Notes: generated by a model not told the origin, from the letters alone. A stretch of DNA of 64,000 nucleotides from Stutzerimonas stutzeri (GCF_013522825.1 NZ_JAAMQZ010000001.1:62001-126000), one strand, 5' to 3'. Positions 8,413 to 16,630 are shown, numbered from the stretch's first letter. Numbers and translations are program-made.

Positions 8413-10419
8413 TCAGGCGCAGCAACTCTGCTGTTTCTGCAGCAGTGCTTCGTCGCACTTGGGACAGAATTCGTGTTCGCCACTCAGGTAGCCGTGCACG
8501 GGGCAGATGGAAAAGGTCGGCGTGATCGTCAGATAGGGCAGACGGAAACGCCCGAGCGCCTTGCGCACCAGGTTCTTGCAGGCCTGTGTCGAGGAAATCT
8601 GCTCGGCCATGTACAGGTGCAATACGGTGCCGCCGGTGTAGCGGGTCTGTAGCTCATCCTGCAGCGCCAGCGCCTCGAAGGGATCGTCGGTAAAACCCAC
8701 CGGTAGCTGCGAGGAGTTGGTGTAGTACGGCGCCTCGTCGGTGCCGGCCTGGAGGATGCCCGCAAAGCGCTTGCGATCTTCCTTGGCGAACCGGTAGGTG
8801 GTGCCTTCCGCCGGCGTGGCTTCGAGGTTGTAGAGATGACCGGTTTCTTCCTGAAAGCGCACCAGCACCGCCCGCACATGGTCCAGCAGTTCAAGGGCCA
8901 GCGCCCTGCCCGCAGCCGTATGCAGGCCCTCGGCATCCTCGCTGAAGTTGCGAACCATCTCGTGCAGACCGTTCACGCCAATGGTCGAGAAGTGGTTGCG
9001 CAGCGTGCCCAGGTAGCGCTTGGTGTAGGGATACAGTCCGGCATCCATGTGATGCTGGATGACCTTGCGCTTGACCTCGAGGCTTTCCTTGGCCATTTCC
9101 AGCAGTGCATCGAGGTGTTCGTACAAGCCGCGGCGATCGCCCTGATGCAGGTAGCCCAGGCGCGCGCAGTTGATGGTCACCACGCCGAGCGAGCCGGTCT
9201 GCTCGGCGGAGCCGAACAAACCGCCGCCACGCTTGAGCAGCTCGCGCACGTCCAGCTGCAGGCGGCAGCACATGGAACGCACCTGGTTGGGCTGCATGTC
9301 CGAGTTGAGGAAGTTCTGGAAGTACGGCAGGCCGTAGCGCGCCGTCATCTCGAACAGGCGGTCGGCGTTTTCGCTGTCCCAGGGAAAGTCGTGGGTGATG
9401 TTGTAGGTCGGAATCGGGAAGGTGAACACCCGGCCCAGGCCATCGCCGGCCTGCATGACTTCTATATAGGCGCGGTTGATCAGTTCCATCTCCGCCTGCA
9501 GCTCGCCATAGGCGAAGGGCATCTCCTCACCGCCGATGTAGGGAATCTGCTCGCGCAGGTCCTCCGGGCAGACCCAGTCGAAGGTCAGGTTGGTGAAGGG
9601 CGTCTGCGTACCCCAGCGCGACGGCACGTTGAGGTTGTAGATGAACTCCTGGATGGCCTGGCGGATTTCGCCATAGCTCAGGTTGTCCTTGCGCACGAAA
9701 GGTGCCAGGTAGGTATCGAAGGAGCTGAACGCCTGGGCGCCGGCCCACTCGTTCTGCAGCGTACCGAGGAAATTGACCATCTGCCCCAGCGCGCTGGACA
9801 GATGCTTCGGCGGCCCCGCCTCGACCCGTCCGGGAATGCCGTTGAAGCCCTCGTTGAGCAGCGAACGCAGCGACCAGCCGGCGCAGTAGCCGGCCAGCAT
9901 GTCGAGGTCGTGGATGTGCAGGTCCGCCTCGCGATGCGCGGTGCCGATCTCGGGGCTGTAGACCTCGTCCAGCCAGTAGTTGGCGGTGACCTTGCCGGAC
10001 ACGTTGAGAATCAGCCCGCCCAGCGAATAGCCCTGGTTGGCGTTGGCCCGCACGCGCCAGTCCTCGCGGGAGAGGTACTCGTTCATCGAGGAGGCGACAT
10101 CGACGATGGCCTTGCGGTCGCGGCGCAAACGCCCATGGCGCTCGCGATAGACGATGTAGGCACGCGCGGTGGCGTAGTGGCCAGCCTCCATCAGCCCCCG
10201 TTCGACGGCGTCCTGCGCCTGCTCGATCTGCACCACCCGCTGCGGCAACCGCAGCACTACCCGGGCAGCCAGCGCCTGTGCCGTTTCGGCATCGAATTCA
10301 CCGGTGGCATGTCCCGCCGCCTTGATCGCCTGCACGATCTTGCCCAGCTCGAAAGCCACCAGCCGTCCATCGCGCTTGCGCAGCGAGACCGGTTGATGCA
10401 GTTCGGCGACTTCGTTCAT
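8413..10419 (-). CDS. nrdD: Anaerobic (class III) ribonucleoside-triphosphate reductase, main chain
   Basis: Reduces ribonucleotides to deoxyribonucleotides without oxygen. The 668-residue chain begins with an ATP-cone regulatory domain (about residues 5-95), followed by the ten-stranded catalytic barrel. It ends with a zinc-site region C-P-V-H-G...C-P-K-C and a short tail with CC. The glycyl-radical loop normally found after the zinc site is missing and is supplied by the next small gene. The ATG at 10419 is preceded by GGAGGG; a TTG at 10431 is less likely. An Anr/Dnr box in a long palindrome lies about 95 bases upstream, consistent with induction when oxygen is low. Confidence 0.93.
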   Translation of the reverse strand: MNEVAELHQPVSLRKRDGRLVAFELGKIVQAIKAAGHATGEFDAETAQALAARVVLRLPQRVVQIEQAQDAVERGLMEAGHYATARAYIVYRERHGRLRRDRKAIVDVASSMNEYLSREDWRVRANANQGYSLGGLILNVSGKVTANYWLDEVYSPEIGTAHREADLHIHDLDMLAGYCAGWSLRSLLNEGFNGIPGRVEAGPPKHLSSALGQMVNFLGTLQNEWAGAQAFSSFDTYLAPFVRKDNLSYGEIRQAIQEFIYNLNVPSRWGTQTPFTNLTFDWVCPEDLREQIPYIGGEEMPFAYGELQAEMELINRAYIEVMQAGDGLGRVFTFPIPTYNITHDFPWDSENADRLFEMTARYGLPYFQNFLNSDMQPNQVRSMCCRLQLDVRELLKRGGGLFGSAEQTGSLGVVTINCARLGYLHQGDRRGLYEHLDALLEMAKESLEVKRKVIQHHMDAGLYPYTKRYLGTLRNHFSTIGVNGLHEMVRNFSEDAEGLHTAAGRALALELLDHVRAVLVRFQEETGHLYNLEATPAEGTTYRFAKEDRKRFAGILQAGTDEAPYYTNSSQLPVGFTDDPFEALALQDELQTRYTGGTVLHLYMAEQISSTQACKNLVRKALGRFRLPYLTITPTFSICPVHGYLSGEHEFCPKCDEALLQKQQSCCA

Positions 10420-10499
10420 CAGACCCTCCAATGCACTACATATAGATTAATTAAACTAAAAAACCACAATATGCTGTGCACATTAGAAGATCATGCCTC

Positions 10500-10529
10500 G
10501 GTGCGAATTGACCATGGTCAATTCGCACC
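10500..10529. repeat. Perfect 30-bp palindrome containing an Anr/Dnr box
   Basis: Positions 10500-10529 are identical to their own reverse complement, centred on CCATGG. The inner 14 bases carry an Fnr-family operator, and the outer arms (GGTGCGAA / TTCGCACC) extend the symmetry well beyond what an Anr/Dnr dimer needs. It sits between the divergent nrdD and dnr-like genes. Confidence 0.9.
10508..10521 (-). promoter_or_regulatory. Anr/Dnr box for nrdD
   Basis: TTGACCATGGTCAA fits the TTGAY-N4-RTCAA recognition pattern of Fnr-family regulators. On the minus strand a -10-like TCTAAT lies at 10487-10482. This puts a transcription start near 10475 with the box centred about 40 bases upstream, the standard class II activation geometry. 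The dnr-like gene on the other side could also be affected. Confidence 0.8.
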
Positions 10530-10658
10530 AGGCATTTTCAAACCGGGAGTCCGGTCATTTCGGCAAGCAATCTTGTCAGCGGTCAAGGAGCAATGGGCGC
10601 CGGGCCTTTTAGGATGCAGCCTCGAACAATCCTGGACTCGCGCCGGGAGGGAGAAACC

Positions 10659-11336
10659 ATGCTCACCGAAACATCTCTTGTTGCGGAGCTGCGCCGCCAC
10701 CACCTGTTCAGCCGGCTTCCCGAGGCTGCGATGCAGGAAGTCTGCGCTTCGGCCAATCTCCGTCGCCTGCCCGCCAGCACTGTGCTGTTCCATCAGGGTG
10801 ACAAGGCTGATCGGTTCTACTTTCTGTTCAGCGGCCAGGTGAAACTGCATCGTGTGGTGTGCGACGGTCAGGAAAAACTGGTGGAAATCATCCGCAGCGG
10901 CGAGTCCTTCGCCGAAGCCCTGCTGTTCACCGGTACGCCCAACTACCCGGTCAGCGCCACGGCGCTCAAGGCCAGCCTGGTCGCCAGCCTGCACGGCTCG
11001 CACTACCGACGCATGCTCGAAGAACATCCGAGCATCTGCCTGGACATCCTCGCCACCCTGAGCATTCGCCTGCACCAACGCCTCAACGAAATCGATACCC
11101 TGACGCTGGCCAACGCCAGTCACCGAGTGGTGCGCTTTCTATACCAGGCTCAGGAAGGCGAGAGCGGTGTGGTCACCCTCGACGTGCCCAAGCGCCTGAT
11201 CGCTTCCAAACTCGGTATCCAGCCGGAGACCTTCTCACGCATCCTGCATCGGCTGATCGAATCAGGAATGATCAACGTCCAGCGTCGACGCATCGAGATC
11301 CTCGACAGCCAGGGTCTGGCCGCCTATCAGGAGTGA
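10659..11336 (+). CDS. Crp/Fnr-family regulator, Dnr paralogue
   Basis: A 225-residue transcription factor with an N-terminal cyclic-nucleotide-type sensory domain (about residues 15-125), a long dimer helix (LSIRLHQRLNEIDTLTLANASHR) and a C-terminal winged helix whose recognition segment reads IQPETFSRILHRL. It lacks the N-terminal cysteine cluster of Anr/Fnr, as expected of the NO-responsive Dnr group. It is a diverged relative of the Dnr encoded at 18179. The ATG at 10659 follows GGGAGGGAGAAACC. It is divergent from nrdD, and a DGC-domain gene with its own Dnr box follows. Which ligand it senses is not clear; heme-bound NO is likely by family. Confidence 0.85.
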   Translation: MLTETSLVAELRRHHLFSRLPEAAMQEVCASANLRRLPASTVLFHQGDKADRFYFLFSGQVKLHRVVCDGQEKLVEIIRSGESFAEALLFTGTPNYPVSATALKASLVASLHGSHYRRMLEEHPSICLDILATLSIRLHQRLNEIDTLTLANASHRVVRFLYQAQEGESGVVTLDVPKRLIASKLGIQPETFSRILHRLIESGMINVQRRRIEILDSQGLAAYQE

Positions 11337-11360
11337 ACGCGGCACATTGCCGCAGCGTTC
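11335..11360 (+). terminator. Stem-loop at the end of the Dnr-paralogue gene
   Basis: GAACGC at 11335-11340 pairs with GCGTTC at 11355-11360, with an inner GGCA/TGCC pairing around a CAT loop. It overlaps the stop codon. It is followed by TTGATAG rather than a clear U-run, so it may be a weak terminator or an mRNA-stabilising hairpin. Confidence 0.35.
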
Positions 11361-11374
11361 TTGATAGCCGTCAA
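11361..11374 (+). promoter_or_regulatory. Anr/Dnr box upstream of the DGC-domain gene
   Basis: TTGATAGCCGTCAA matches TTGAT-N4-RTCAA at every conserved position except the accepted G for A at position 10. It is centred 67 bases before the start codon at 11435. A -10-like CATACT at 11397-11402 gives about -41 spacing for an activator site. Confidence 0.75.
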
Positions 11375-11434
11375 AGCAGGCAGGCGAGGTCGGCAACATA
11401 CTGCCCTGGACTCGCACCCGAACAGGAGAACGCC

Positions 11435-11833
11435 ATGACCAAGACTCCCCGCCTGCCTCTGGTGTATTCCTGCTCCGGCTGCTCCAACGTGGCGCAACTG
11501 GCCAACACCCTCGCGGTACGTCTCGACCGCGCCGGCATTGCGGAAATGTCCTGCATCGCCGGTGTCGGTGGCCGGGTCGGCTCGCTGGTCAACAAGGCCA
11601 ACTCGGGACGCCCCATCCTCGCCATCGACGGTTGCCCGATGCATTGCGCACGCGCCTGCCTGGCGCAACATGACGTCATCGCCAACGTCCACATCACCCT
11701 CAGCAGCTACGGCCTGCGCAAGCGCTACCGCGAAGATTGCAGCGAGGAGGAAACCAACGCGCTGTTCGAGGACATGAAGAGCATCATCGCCAGCGACCGC
11801 ATGCAGCCCACACATCGCCTGCATTCGGTCTGA
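11435..11833 (+). CDS. Putative zinc-binding protein with DGC domain
   Basis: A 132-residue cytoplasmic protein of the DGC family, named after its conserved D-G-C motif. Cysteines occur as C-S-G-C at residues 13-16, in the SCIAGVGG stretch near residue 35, and as D-G-C-P-M-H-C-A-R-A-C near residues 66-76, suggesting a zinc or iron-sulfur site. Family members are often found with denitrification or anaerobic genes, but no biochemical activity is established to my knowledge. The ATG at 11435 follows AGGAGAA. Its own Anr/Dnr box and position directly after a Dnr paralogue suggest it is made under NO or low oxygen. Confidence 0.78.
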   Translation: MTKTPRLPLVYSCSGCSNVAQLANTLAVRLDRAGIAEMSCIAGVGGRVGSLVNKANSGRPILAIDGCPMHCARACLAQHDVIANVHITLSSYGLRKRYREDCSEEETNALFEDMKSIIASDRMQPTHRLHSV

Positions 11834-11848
11834 GTGCCTGAATATTGA

Positions 11849-11914
11849 TTCGCGGGCGTGGCCCGCTCCACATGGGACGTGCACCTGCGTAGGAGCGGCC
11901 CATGGCCGCGAAAG
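11849..11914. repeat. REP doublet between convergent genes
   Basis: Two inverted Pseudomonas-type REP units face each other: TTCGCGGGC...CCCGCTCC at 11849-11869 and AGGAGCGGCCCATGGCCGCG at 11891-11910. They lie between the 3' ends of the DGC gene and ubiT, a typical REP location. Confidence 0.8.
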
Positions 11915-11979
11915 GAACCGCGCAGACGGTCGCCTCAAAAAGCAGGTTCGTGCCGACACCTGACGGGAACATAGCCACG

Positions 11980-12474
11980 CTATACGGCTGCGGGCTGCGC
12001 TCGGCCTGCCTGCGCCACTTCCTCACCCGCCCCTTGCAGAATCTTCCACAGCCAGGGCGGCAGCATGTCCGGGTCGAGACTGTCGATCAGGTTCTTGATC
12101 GCCAGCCCCAGTTCGGTGTCGCCCTCGATCACCAGGCGACGACGGAAGAACAGGGTGTCGGGGTCCTCCTGGCGGCTGGCGAGCAGCAGGAACTCGCGCC
12201 AGTTGCCACGGATGGTCACCTGCACCGGCGCCTGCTCGGCAATGCGCAGCTTCTGCCGGTCGCAGCTCAGGCACCAGCCCAGCTTGAGGTCGGCCACTTC
12301 CAGGCGCATCCAGTTGCCTTCCAGCACCTCGAAGGCGCCATCGGCCAGCGGCTCGGCGAACACCTGATTCAGGCTGCGTTCGAGCGCGATGCGCTGCAAC
12401 GTGAAGGGCGTGCGCGCCGCCAGCGGCAGCAGGTGCTCACCCAGTTTCAACAGCTGTGCACGTGGCTTCAGCAT
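11980..12474 (-). CDS. ubiT: Ubiquinone anaerobic biosynthesis accessory factor UbiT
   Basis: A 164-residue SCP2-domain lipid-binding protein equivalent to E. coli YhbT/UbiT, needed with UbiU and UbiV for oxygen-independent ubiquinone synthesis. The N-terminal amphipathic part is followed by the SCP2 core (about residues 40-140), with the family-like CLSCDRQKLRIAE and DTLFFRRRLVIEGDTELGL segments. The ATG at 12474 lies seven bases inside the end of ubiV, so translation is coupled. It is the last gene of the ubiUVT operon. UbiT is thought to hold ubiquinone intermediates for the hydroxylation complex. Confidence 0.9.
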   Translation of the reverse strand: MLKPRAQLLKLGEHLLPLAARTPFTLQRIALERSLNQVFAEPLADGAFEVLEGNWMRLEVADLKLGWCLSCDRQKLRIAEQAPVQVTIRGNWREFLLLASRQEDPDTLFFRRRLVIEGDTELGLAIKNLIDSLDPDMLPPWLWKILQGAGEEVAQAGRAQPAAV

Positions 12475-13358
12475 AGCCCGGCCTCCTCTGCGCGCAGCAT
12501 GCCCGGCTGGCCGTGCCAGTAGCCGTTGCAGCCCTCGACCGCGAGCGGCGGCAGTGCCCCCTTGCGCACCGCATCGAATGCCGCGACCACCTCGCTCATG
12601 CCCGAGGCACGCGGGCTCAGGCGCAGCAGGTCGGCGCCGCTGGCCACCAGCGCCGGGTAGTCGGCCAGCAGGTTGCTGACCGAGGCCGACATGGTCTGGA
12701 TGCCATTGATGGTGAACAACGCCTCGCCCTCCTGGCTGAGCAGCGGGATGCCTTCCGGGTAGTTCTGGCAGCAGAACTGGCAGTCGTCCTTGGGGCGGTT
12801 TTCCGCACGCGCGGTAAAGCAGCGCGCCGAATACGCCAGGGGCAGATGGCCGTAGGCGAATATCTCGATTTCCGGCGGCGTCACCTCGATGCTCGCCAAC
12901 TGCTCGCGGGCGCTCCTGATCATCGCCCCGGACATCTCCACCGGCGGCACCCAGCGGTACATGCCGCTCTTCACCAGCTCGGCCAGCGCATGGCCGTTGT
13001 AGAGATTCAGTGCCGGGCCGCCGACGAAGGGCAGGCGCTTTTCCGACAGGTACTGCACCGCGCCCATGTCGTTGGCTTCGACCAGCAGCTCGCCGTTGTC
13101 GCACAGGCGCTTCAAGCCGGACAGCTCCGAGGCGGCTTCGATCAGGGTCAGCCCGGACAGCACGATCTGCGCCGACGATTCCTGGGTCAGCTCCCGGCCC
13201 AGCCCGATCCAGTCATCCAGGCCCAGGTCGCGACGCTTGGAACAGACGGTTTCCCCCAGGTAGATGACATCCAGCGGCAGGTTGGCCATGTCGGCGTAGA
13301 AGTTCAGCGTCTGCTGACGATCCCAGTAGAACAGCCCGGGGCCGAGACTGAGTTTCAT
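12468..13358 (-). CDS. ubiV: Ubiquinone anaerobic hydroxylation subunit UbiV (peptidase U32 family)
   Basis: Partner of UbiU in the [4Fe-4S] heterodimer that hydroxylates ubiquinone precursors without O2. The 296-residue product shows the expected iron-sulfur cysteines: C39 in ETVCSKRRD and a cluster C-F...C-Q-F-C-C in the ARCFTARAENRPKDDCQFCC segment near residues 180-197. The ATG at 13358 is preceded by GAGGAG; an ATG at 13376 would overlap the end of ubiU slightly and is the alternative. It sits between ubiU and ubiT. The fold is that of U32 proteases but members act in oxygen-independent hydroxylation. Confidence 0.93.
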   Translation of the reverse strand: MKLSLGPGLFYWDRQQTLNFYADMANLPLDVIYLGETVCSKRRDLGLDDWIGLGRELTQESSAQIVLSGLTLIEAASELSGLKRLCDNGELLVEANDMGAVQYLSEKRLPFVGGPALNLYNGHALAELVKSGMYRWVPPVEMSGAMIRSAREQLASIEVTPPEIEIFAYGHLPLAYSARCFTARAENRPKDDCQFCCQNYPEGIPLLSQEGEALFTINGIQTMSASVSNLLADYPALVASGADLLRLSPRASGMSEVVAAFDAVRKGALPPLAVEGCNGYWHGQPGMLRAEEAGLC

Positions 13359-13372
13359 GGTTGGCTCCTCGT

Positions 13373-14368
13373 TCATTGCCAGGCCCGGTGGTAAGCGCCC
13401 AGGGTGGTTTGCGAGCCTTCGGAGAGGCCGTCGAGCACCTCGCGCCAGCCCGGCTGCACGGCATAACGCTGCGGCGCCTGCAGGTAGGCATCCAGCGCGG
13501 CGCGCCAGACACGGGTGACCTGCTCGACATAAGCCGGACTGCGCTGGCGCCCTTCGATCTTCATCGCCGTGACACCGATGGAGGCCAGCTCGGGAATCAG
13601 GTCCAGGGTATTGAGGCTGGTCGGTTCTTCCAACGCATGGAAACGCTCGCCATTGACCATGAAACGGCCCTTGCACAGCGTCGGATAGCCAGCCGATTCG
13701 CCCTCGGCATAACGGTCGATCAGCACATTGTTCAGGCGCGAGGTCAGGCCTTCCGGCTCCTCGCTCCAGCGCACGGCCTTGGCCGGCGAGCAGACGCCGC
13801 AGAGATTCGGCGACTCGCCGGTGAGATAGGACGACAGATGGCAGCGGCCCTCGGCCATGATGCACAGGCTGCCGAAGGCGAACACCTCGATCGGCACCGG
13901 ACTGCTCGCCGCGACCTGCTTGACCTGCTTGAGCGACAGCACCCTCGGCAGCACGGCGCGCTTGATGTTGTAGCGCTGCTGATAGAAGGCCAGCGCCGCA
14001 GCATTGGTGGCCGAGCCCTGGACCGAAAGATGCAGGTTGAGCTGCGGGTGACGCTGGCTGGCGTAGCCCAGCACACCGGGGTCGGCGGCGATCAGCGCAT
14101 CCATACCCATGTCCGCCGCCTGATCCACCGCACGCTGCCAGCGCTTCCAGCCATCGGGCTGGGCGTAGGTATTGACGGCGACATAAAGCTGCCGACCCTT
14201 CTCGCGGATCAGCTGCAGGCCCTTGTCGAGCTGCTTGTCATCCATATTGAGCCCGGCGAAATGGCGGGCGTTGGTGTCGTCTCTGAAACCGACATAGATG
14301 GCATCGGCGCCCTGCTGGACGGCGGCCTTGAGCGCGGGCAGGCTTCCTGCCGGACAGACCAGGTGCAT
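13373..14368 (-). CDS. ubiU: Ubiquinone anaerobic hydroxylation subunit UbiU (peptidase U32 family)
   Basis: A 331-residue U32-family protein beginning MHLVCPAGSLPALKAAV. Together with UbiV it replaces the O2-dependent hydroxylases in ubiquinone synthesis during anaerobic growth. The iron-sulfur ligands are expected at C169/C176-type positions: the sequence has SLCIMAEGRCHLSSYLTGESPNLCGVC around residues 168-193 and a further Cys near residue 232. It is the first gene of ubiUVT, with an Anr/Dnr box about 116 bases upstream. The context, next to nrdD and denitrification regulators, fits a role in supplying quinone for anaerobic respiration. Confidence 0.93.
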   Translation of the reverse strand: MHLVCPAGSLPALKAAVQQGADAIYVGFRDDTNARHFAGLNMDDKQLDKGLQLIREKGRQLYVAVNTYAQPDGWKRWQRAVDQAADMGMDALIAADPGVLGYASQRHPQLNLHLSVQGSATNAAALAFYQQRYNIKRAVLPRVLSLKQVKQVAASSPVPIEVFAFGSLCIMAEGRCHLSSYLTGESPNLCGVCSPAKAVRWSEEPEGLTSRLNNVLIDRYAEGESAGYPTLCKGRFMVNGERFHALEEPTSLNTLDLIPELASIGVTAMKIEGRQRSPAYVEQVTRVWRAALDAYLQAPQRYAVQPGWREVLDGLSEGSQTTLGAYHRAWQ

Positions 14369-14477
14369 GGCAACTCCTAGACAATCGGATACATGCGCGC
14401 CACGCCACAGGCGACGGCGGCTTTCCGGGGCTGAAAGGAAACAGCCGGCAGTCTAGGTAGATGCCCTTCGGGCAACA

Positions 14478-14491
14478 TTGACAAACATCAA
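14478..14491 (-). promoter_or_regulatory. Anr/Dnr box upstream of ubiU
   Basis: TTGACAAACATCAA fits TTGAY-N4-ATCAA. It is centred 116 bases before the ubiU start, which would place a start of transcription near 14443 with a leader of about 75 bases. It implies anaerobic activation of ubiUVT by Anr or Dnr. Confidence 0.75.
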
Positions 14492-14563
14492 GGAGGAGAC
14501 CCGTGCAGGAAGCTGAAAGCCCGCCCACAGGTCTGTAAGGCGCACACGGACCAATCTATAGGA

Positions 14564-14702
14564 GTAGGTCGAATTAGCCGAAGGCGTAATCCGACGGGCA
14601 GACTCACAGACAACCATAGAGCCATGGACGGACACGGCTTTCGCTCATAGGCTGTCTGATCGTGCGTTCGTCGTGTCGGTGAAGCATGACCCGACCTACG
14701 AT
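14564..14702. repeat. GTAGGTCG-type palindromic repeat pair
   Basis: GTAGGTCGAATTAGCCGAAG (from 14564) continues into GGCGTAATCCGAC, an imperfect palindrome of a type common between genes in this Pseudomonas group. An inverted relative, ending GACCCGACCTACG, lies at about 14676-14701. The two may form one larger mosaic element. No gene function is implied. Confidence 0.6.
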
Positions 14703-14758
14703 ACGACCTGCTTCTCGTCCAGCCTTCCAGCCTCCAGCGCTCTTATCGGCTCTTGTGC

Positions 14759-14968
14759 CTATACCCCTTCATCCCCCTGAAACTCTTCCGTCGCGCGGGC
14801 GACCATCTGCCGCCAACTGCCGGATTCCTCGGCCAGCAGGCGCATGGCTTTCAGGCTGGCCTCGAAGGCCGCCCGGTAATGCAGCGGCTGGTTCTCGCTG
14901 ACCGCAAGGTCGGCGTGCGCCTGCGCCTGCATCAGCAGCGCCTCGAATTCCTGTTGATCCAGAGCCAT
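14759..14968 (-). CDS. Small hypothetical acidic protein downstream of norR
   Basis: A 69-residue, soluble, acidic, mostly helical product (MALDQQEFEALLMQAQAHAD...) that I do not recognise. It is on the same strand as norR and starts 91 bases after its stop. An AAGAGGA-like Shine-Dalgarno (14977-14983) precedes the ATG at 14968. Codon use looks like that of neighbouring genes and there are no cysteines or membrane segments. It might be a small partner of the NO response by position only. Confidence 0.6.
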   Translation of the reverse strand: MALDQQEFEALLMQAQAHADLAVSENQPLHYRAAFEASLKAMRLLAEESGSWRQMVARATEEFQGDEGV

Positions 14969-15059
14969 GAGCTGTCCTCTTCTTGTTATAGAGCTGAAGG
15001 ATAGACCCTGGCGCAGTACCGACCATTCCCGACAAGCGACACACGGCGCGCAGCCGTCA

Positions 15060-16592
15060 TCACTTCAACTTCAGCCGCCGCGCCAGCTTGTGCAGGTTGC
15101 TGGGGTCGACGTCCAGCAACCGCGCGGCCTGCGCCCAGTTTTCGCCGCTGGCCTCCAACGCCCGGATGATGGCCTGGCGCTGGCTGGCATCGACCGCTTC
15201 GCGCAGCGGGACAATCGCCATGTCATCGGGCAGCGGCGTCTCGACGGCCCGGGCCAGTGGCGTCAGGTGAGAGCTGTCCAGATCGAGCAGGTCAGGCTCC
15301 AGCGTGAGTATCTCGCTGCGCGAGGCACCACGGCTGAGCAGCCGCAGCGCGGCCCGGCTGATCACATGTTCCAGCTCGCGCACATTGCCCGGCCAGGCAT
15401 AGGCCAGCAGCGCGCGTTCGGCAGCCGGTGACAGGCGCATGCTGCGCAAGCCCAGCCGTGCGCGGTTCAGTTCGAGAAAGTAGCCGGCGAGGATCAGCAC
15501 GTCGTTGCCGCGCTCGCGCAGCGGCGGAATCGGTGCCGGATAGACCGACAGGCGATGATACAGGTCAGCGCGGAAATTCCCGTCGCGCACGCTTTCGCGC
15601 AGGTTGCGGTTGGTCGCGGCGATGATCCGCACATCCACCTGGCGCGGCTTGTCGGCGCCCAGTCGCTGGATTTCGCCATTCTGCAGGGTGCGCAACAGTT
15701 TCGCCTGCACCGTCAATGGCAGCTCGCCCACTTCATCAAGCACCAGGGTGCCGCCATTGGCCGCATCGAAACGCCCTGGACGATCCGTGGTGGCGCCGGA
15801 AAACGCGCCCTTCATATGGCCGAACAGCTCGCTTTCGGCCAGCGATTCGGGCAACGCCGCACAGTTGACCAGCACCAGCGGCTTGTTGCGTCGCCGTGAG
15901 TGACGGTGCAGCCAGCGCGCAAACAGCTCCTTGCCGACGCCGGTTTCACCCAGCAACAGTACCGGCAGCTCGGAGTCGGCCACCACTTCCAGTTCGCGCA
16001 GCAGCTCGGCAATCACCCGGCTCTGCCCCAGGATCTCGCCATCGGCAGGCATCCGCATGGTTTCCAGCACATCGCTGCGCGCCAGCCGCAGGCCACGGTT
16101 TTCATGTTCCAGCCGGGTGATGCGGATCGCCGCTTCGATCACCAGCGTATAGCGCTGCAGATCGCGCCGGGCATCATCGTCGAAGGTTCCGGCATGCAAG
16201 GCATCGAGCGTCAGCGCGCCCCACAGCTTGCCCTCCACGTAGAGGCTGACGCCCATGCAGTCATGCACCGGCAGCGGCTCACCGACATGCTCGTCGAGCA
16301 GGCCGTCATAGGGATCGGGCAGACGACTGTCGGGCTCGAACCAGGCCGGCTCACGCTGCGCGAGAATGGCGGCGAGGCGCGGATGCTGGGCGACGACGAA
16401 GCGCCGCCCCAGCGCCTCCTGCACCAGCCCGACGGCTGCCAGTGGCCGCAAGGTATCGTCATCGAGTCGCAGCAGCACCACAGCACCACAGCGAAAGCGC
16501 TCGTGCAGGGTATGCACCAGCCGTTGCAGGCGAACCGCGCTGGGCAACTCGGCGACAAGATCGGCAAGTAGCGCTTCTTCCATCATGGTCAT
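15060..16592 (-). CDS. norR: NO-responsive sigma-54 activator NorR
   Basis: A 510-residue enhancer-binding protein. It has an N-terminal GAF domain (about residues 20-165), whose PDPYDGLLDEHVGEPLPVHDC region matches the non-heme-iron NO-sensing site of NorR. An AAA+ domain follows with Walker A GETGVGKE (near 213), a GAFSGA loop for sigma-54 contact, and Walker B LVLDEVGE. A Fis-type helix-turn-helix lies at about residues 465-508. Three in-frame ATGs cluster at the start; 16592 has GAGGG upstream. It is divergent from dnrN, whose promoter carries sigma-54 elements and GT-N7-AC sites. It therefore most likely activates dnrN in response to NO. Confidence 0.93.
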   Translation of the reverse strand: MTMMEEALLADLVAELPSAVRLQRLVHTLHERFRCGAVVLLRLDDDTLRPLAAVGLVQEALGRRFVVAQHPRLAAILAQREPAWFEPDSRLPDPYDGLLDEHVGEPLPVHDCMGVSLYVEGKLWGALTLDALHAGTFDDDARRDLQRYTLVIEAAIRITRLEHENRGLRLARSDVLETMRMPADGEILGQSRVIAELLRELEVVADSELPVLLLGETGVGKELFARWLHRHSRRRNKPLVLVNCAALPESLAESELFGHMKGAFSGATTDRPGRFDAANGGTLVLDEVGELPLTVQAKLLRTLQNGEIQRLGADKPRQVDVRIIAATNRNLRESVRDGNFRADLYHRLSVYPAPIPPLRERGNDVLILAGYFLELNRARLGLRSMRLSPAAERALLAYAWPGNVRELEHVISRAALRLLSRGASRSEILTLEPDLLDLDSSHLTPLARAVETPLPDDMAIVPLREAVDASQRQAIIRALEASGENWAQAARLLDVDPSNLHKLARRLKLK

Positions 16593-16605
16593 CTATACCC
16601 TCAAG

Positions 16606-16616
16606 GTTTTTATAAC
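16606..16616. promoter_or_regulatory. Putative NorR core site
   Basis: GTTTTTATAAC has the GT-N7-AC core of NorR enhancer sites and lies in the norR-dnrN gap, 67-77 bases upstream of the sigma-54 promoter. Such short cores are common by chance, so the pair with the second site is the main support. Confidence 0.45.
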
Positions 16617-16630
16617 CCTATATCGCTTCG

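Larger units (their letters stand above)
14369..14758. other. Intergenic region upstream of ubiU with Dnr box and palindromic repeats
   Basis: This 390-bp gap holds the ubiU promoter side (Anr/Dnr box at 14478-14491) and a repeat region at about 14564-14702. I found no credible coding frame; the short minus-strand frames here lack ribosome sites. Confidence 0.5.

Noticed and set aside
8836..10842. Long plus-strand open frame opposite nrdD
   Set aside because: Shadow of nrdD; composition is typical of antisense frames in GC-rich DNA.
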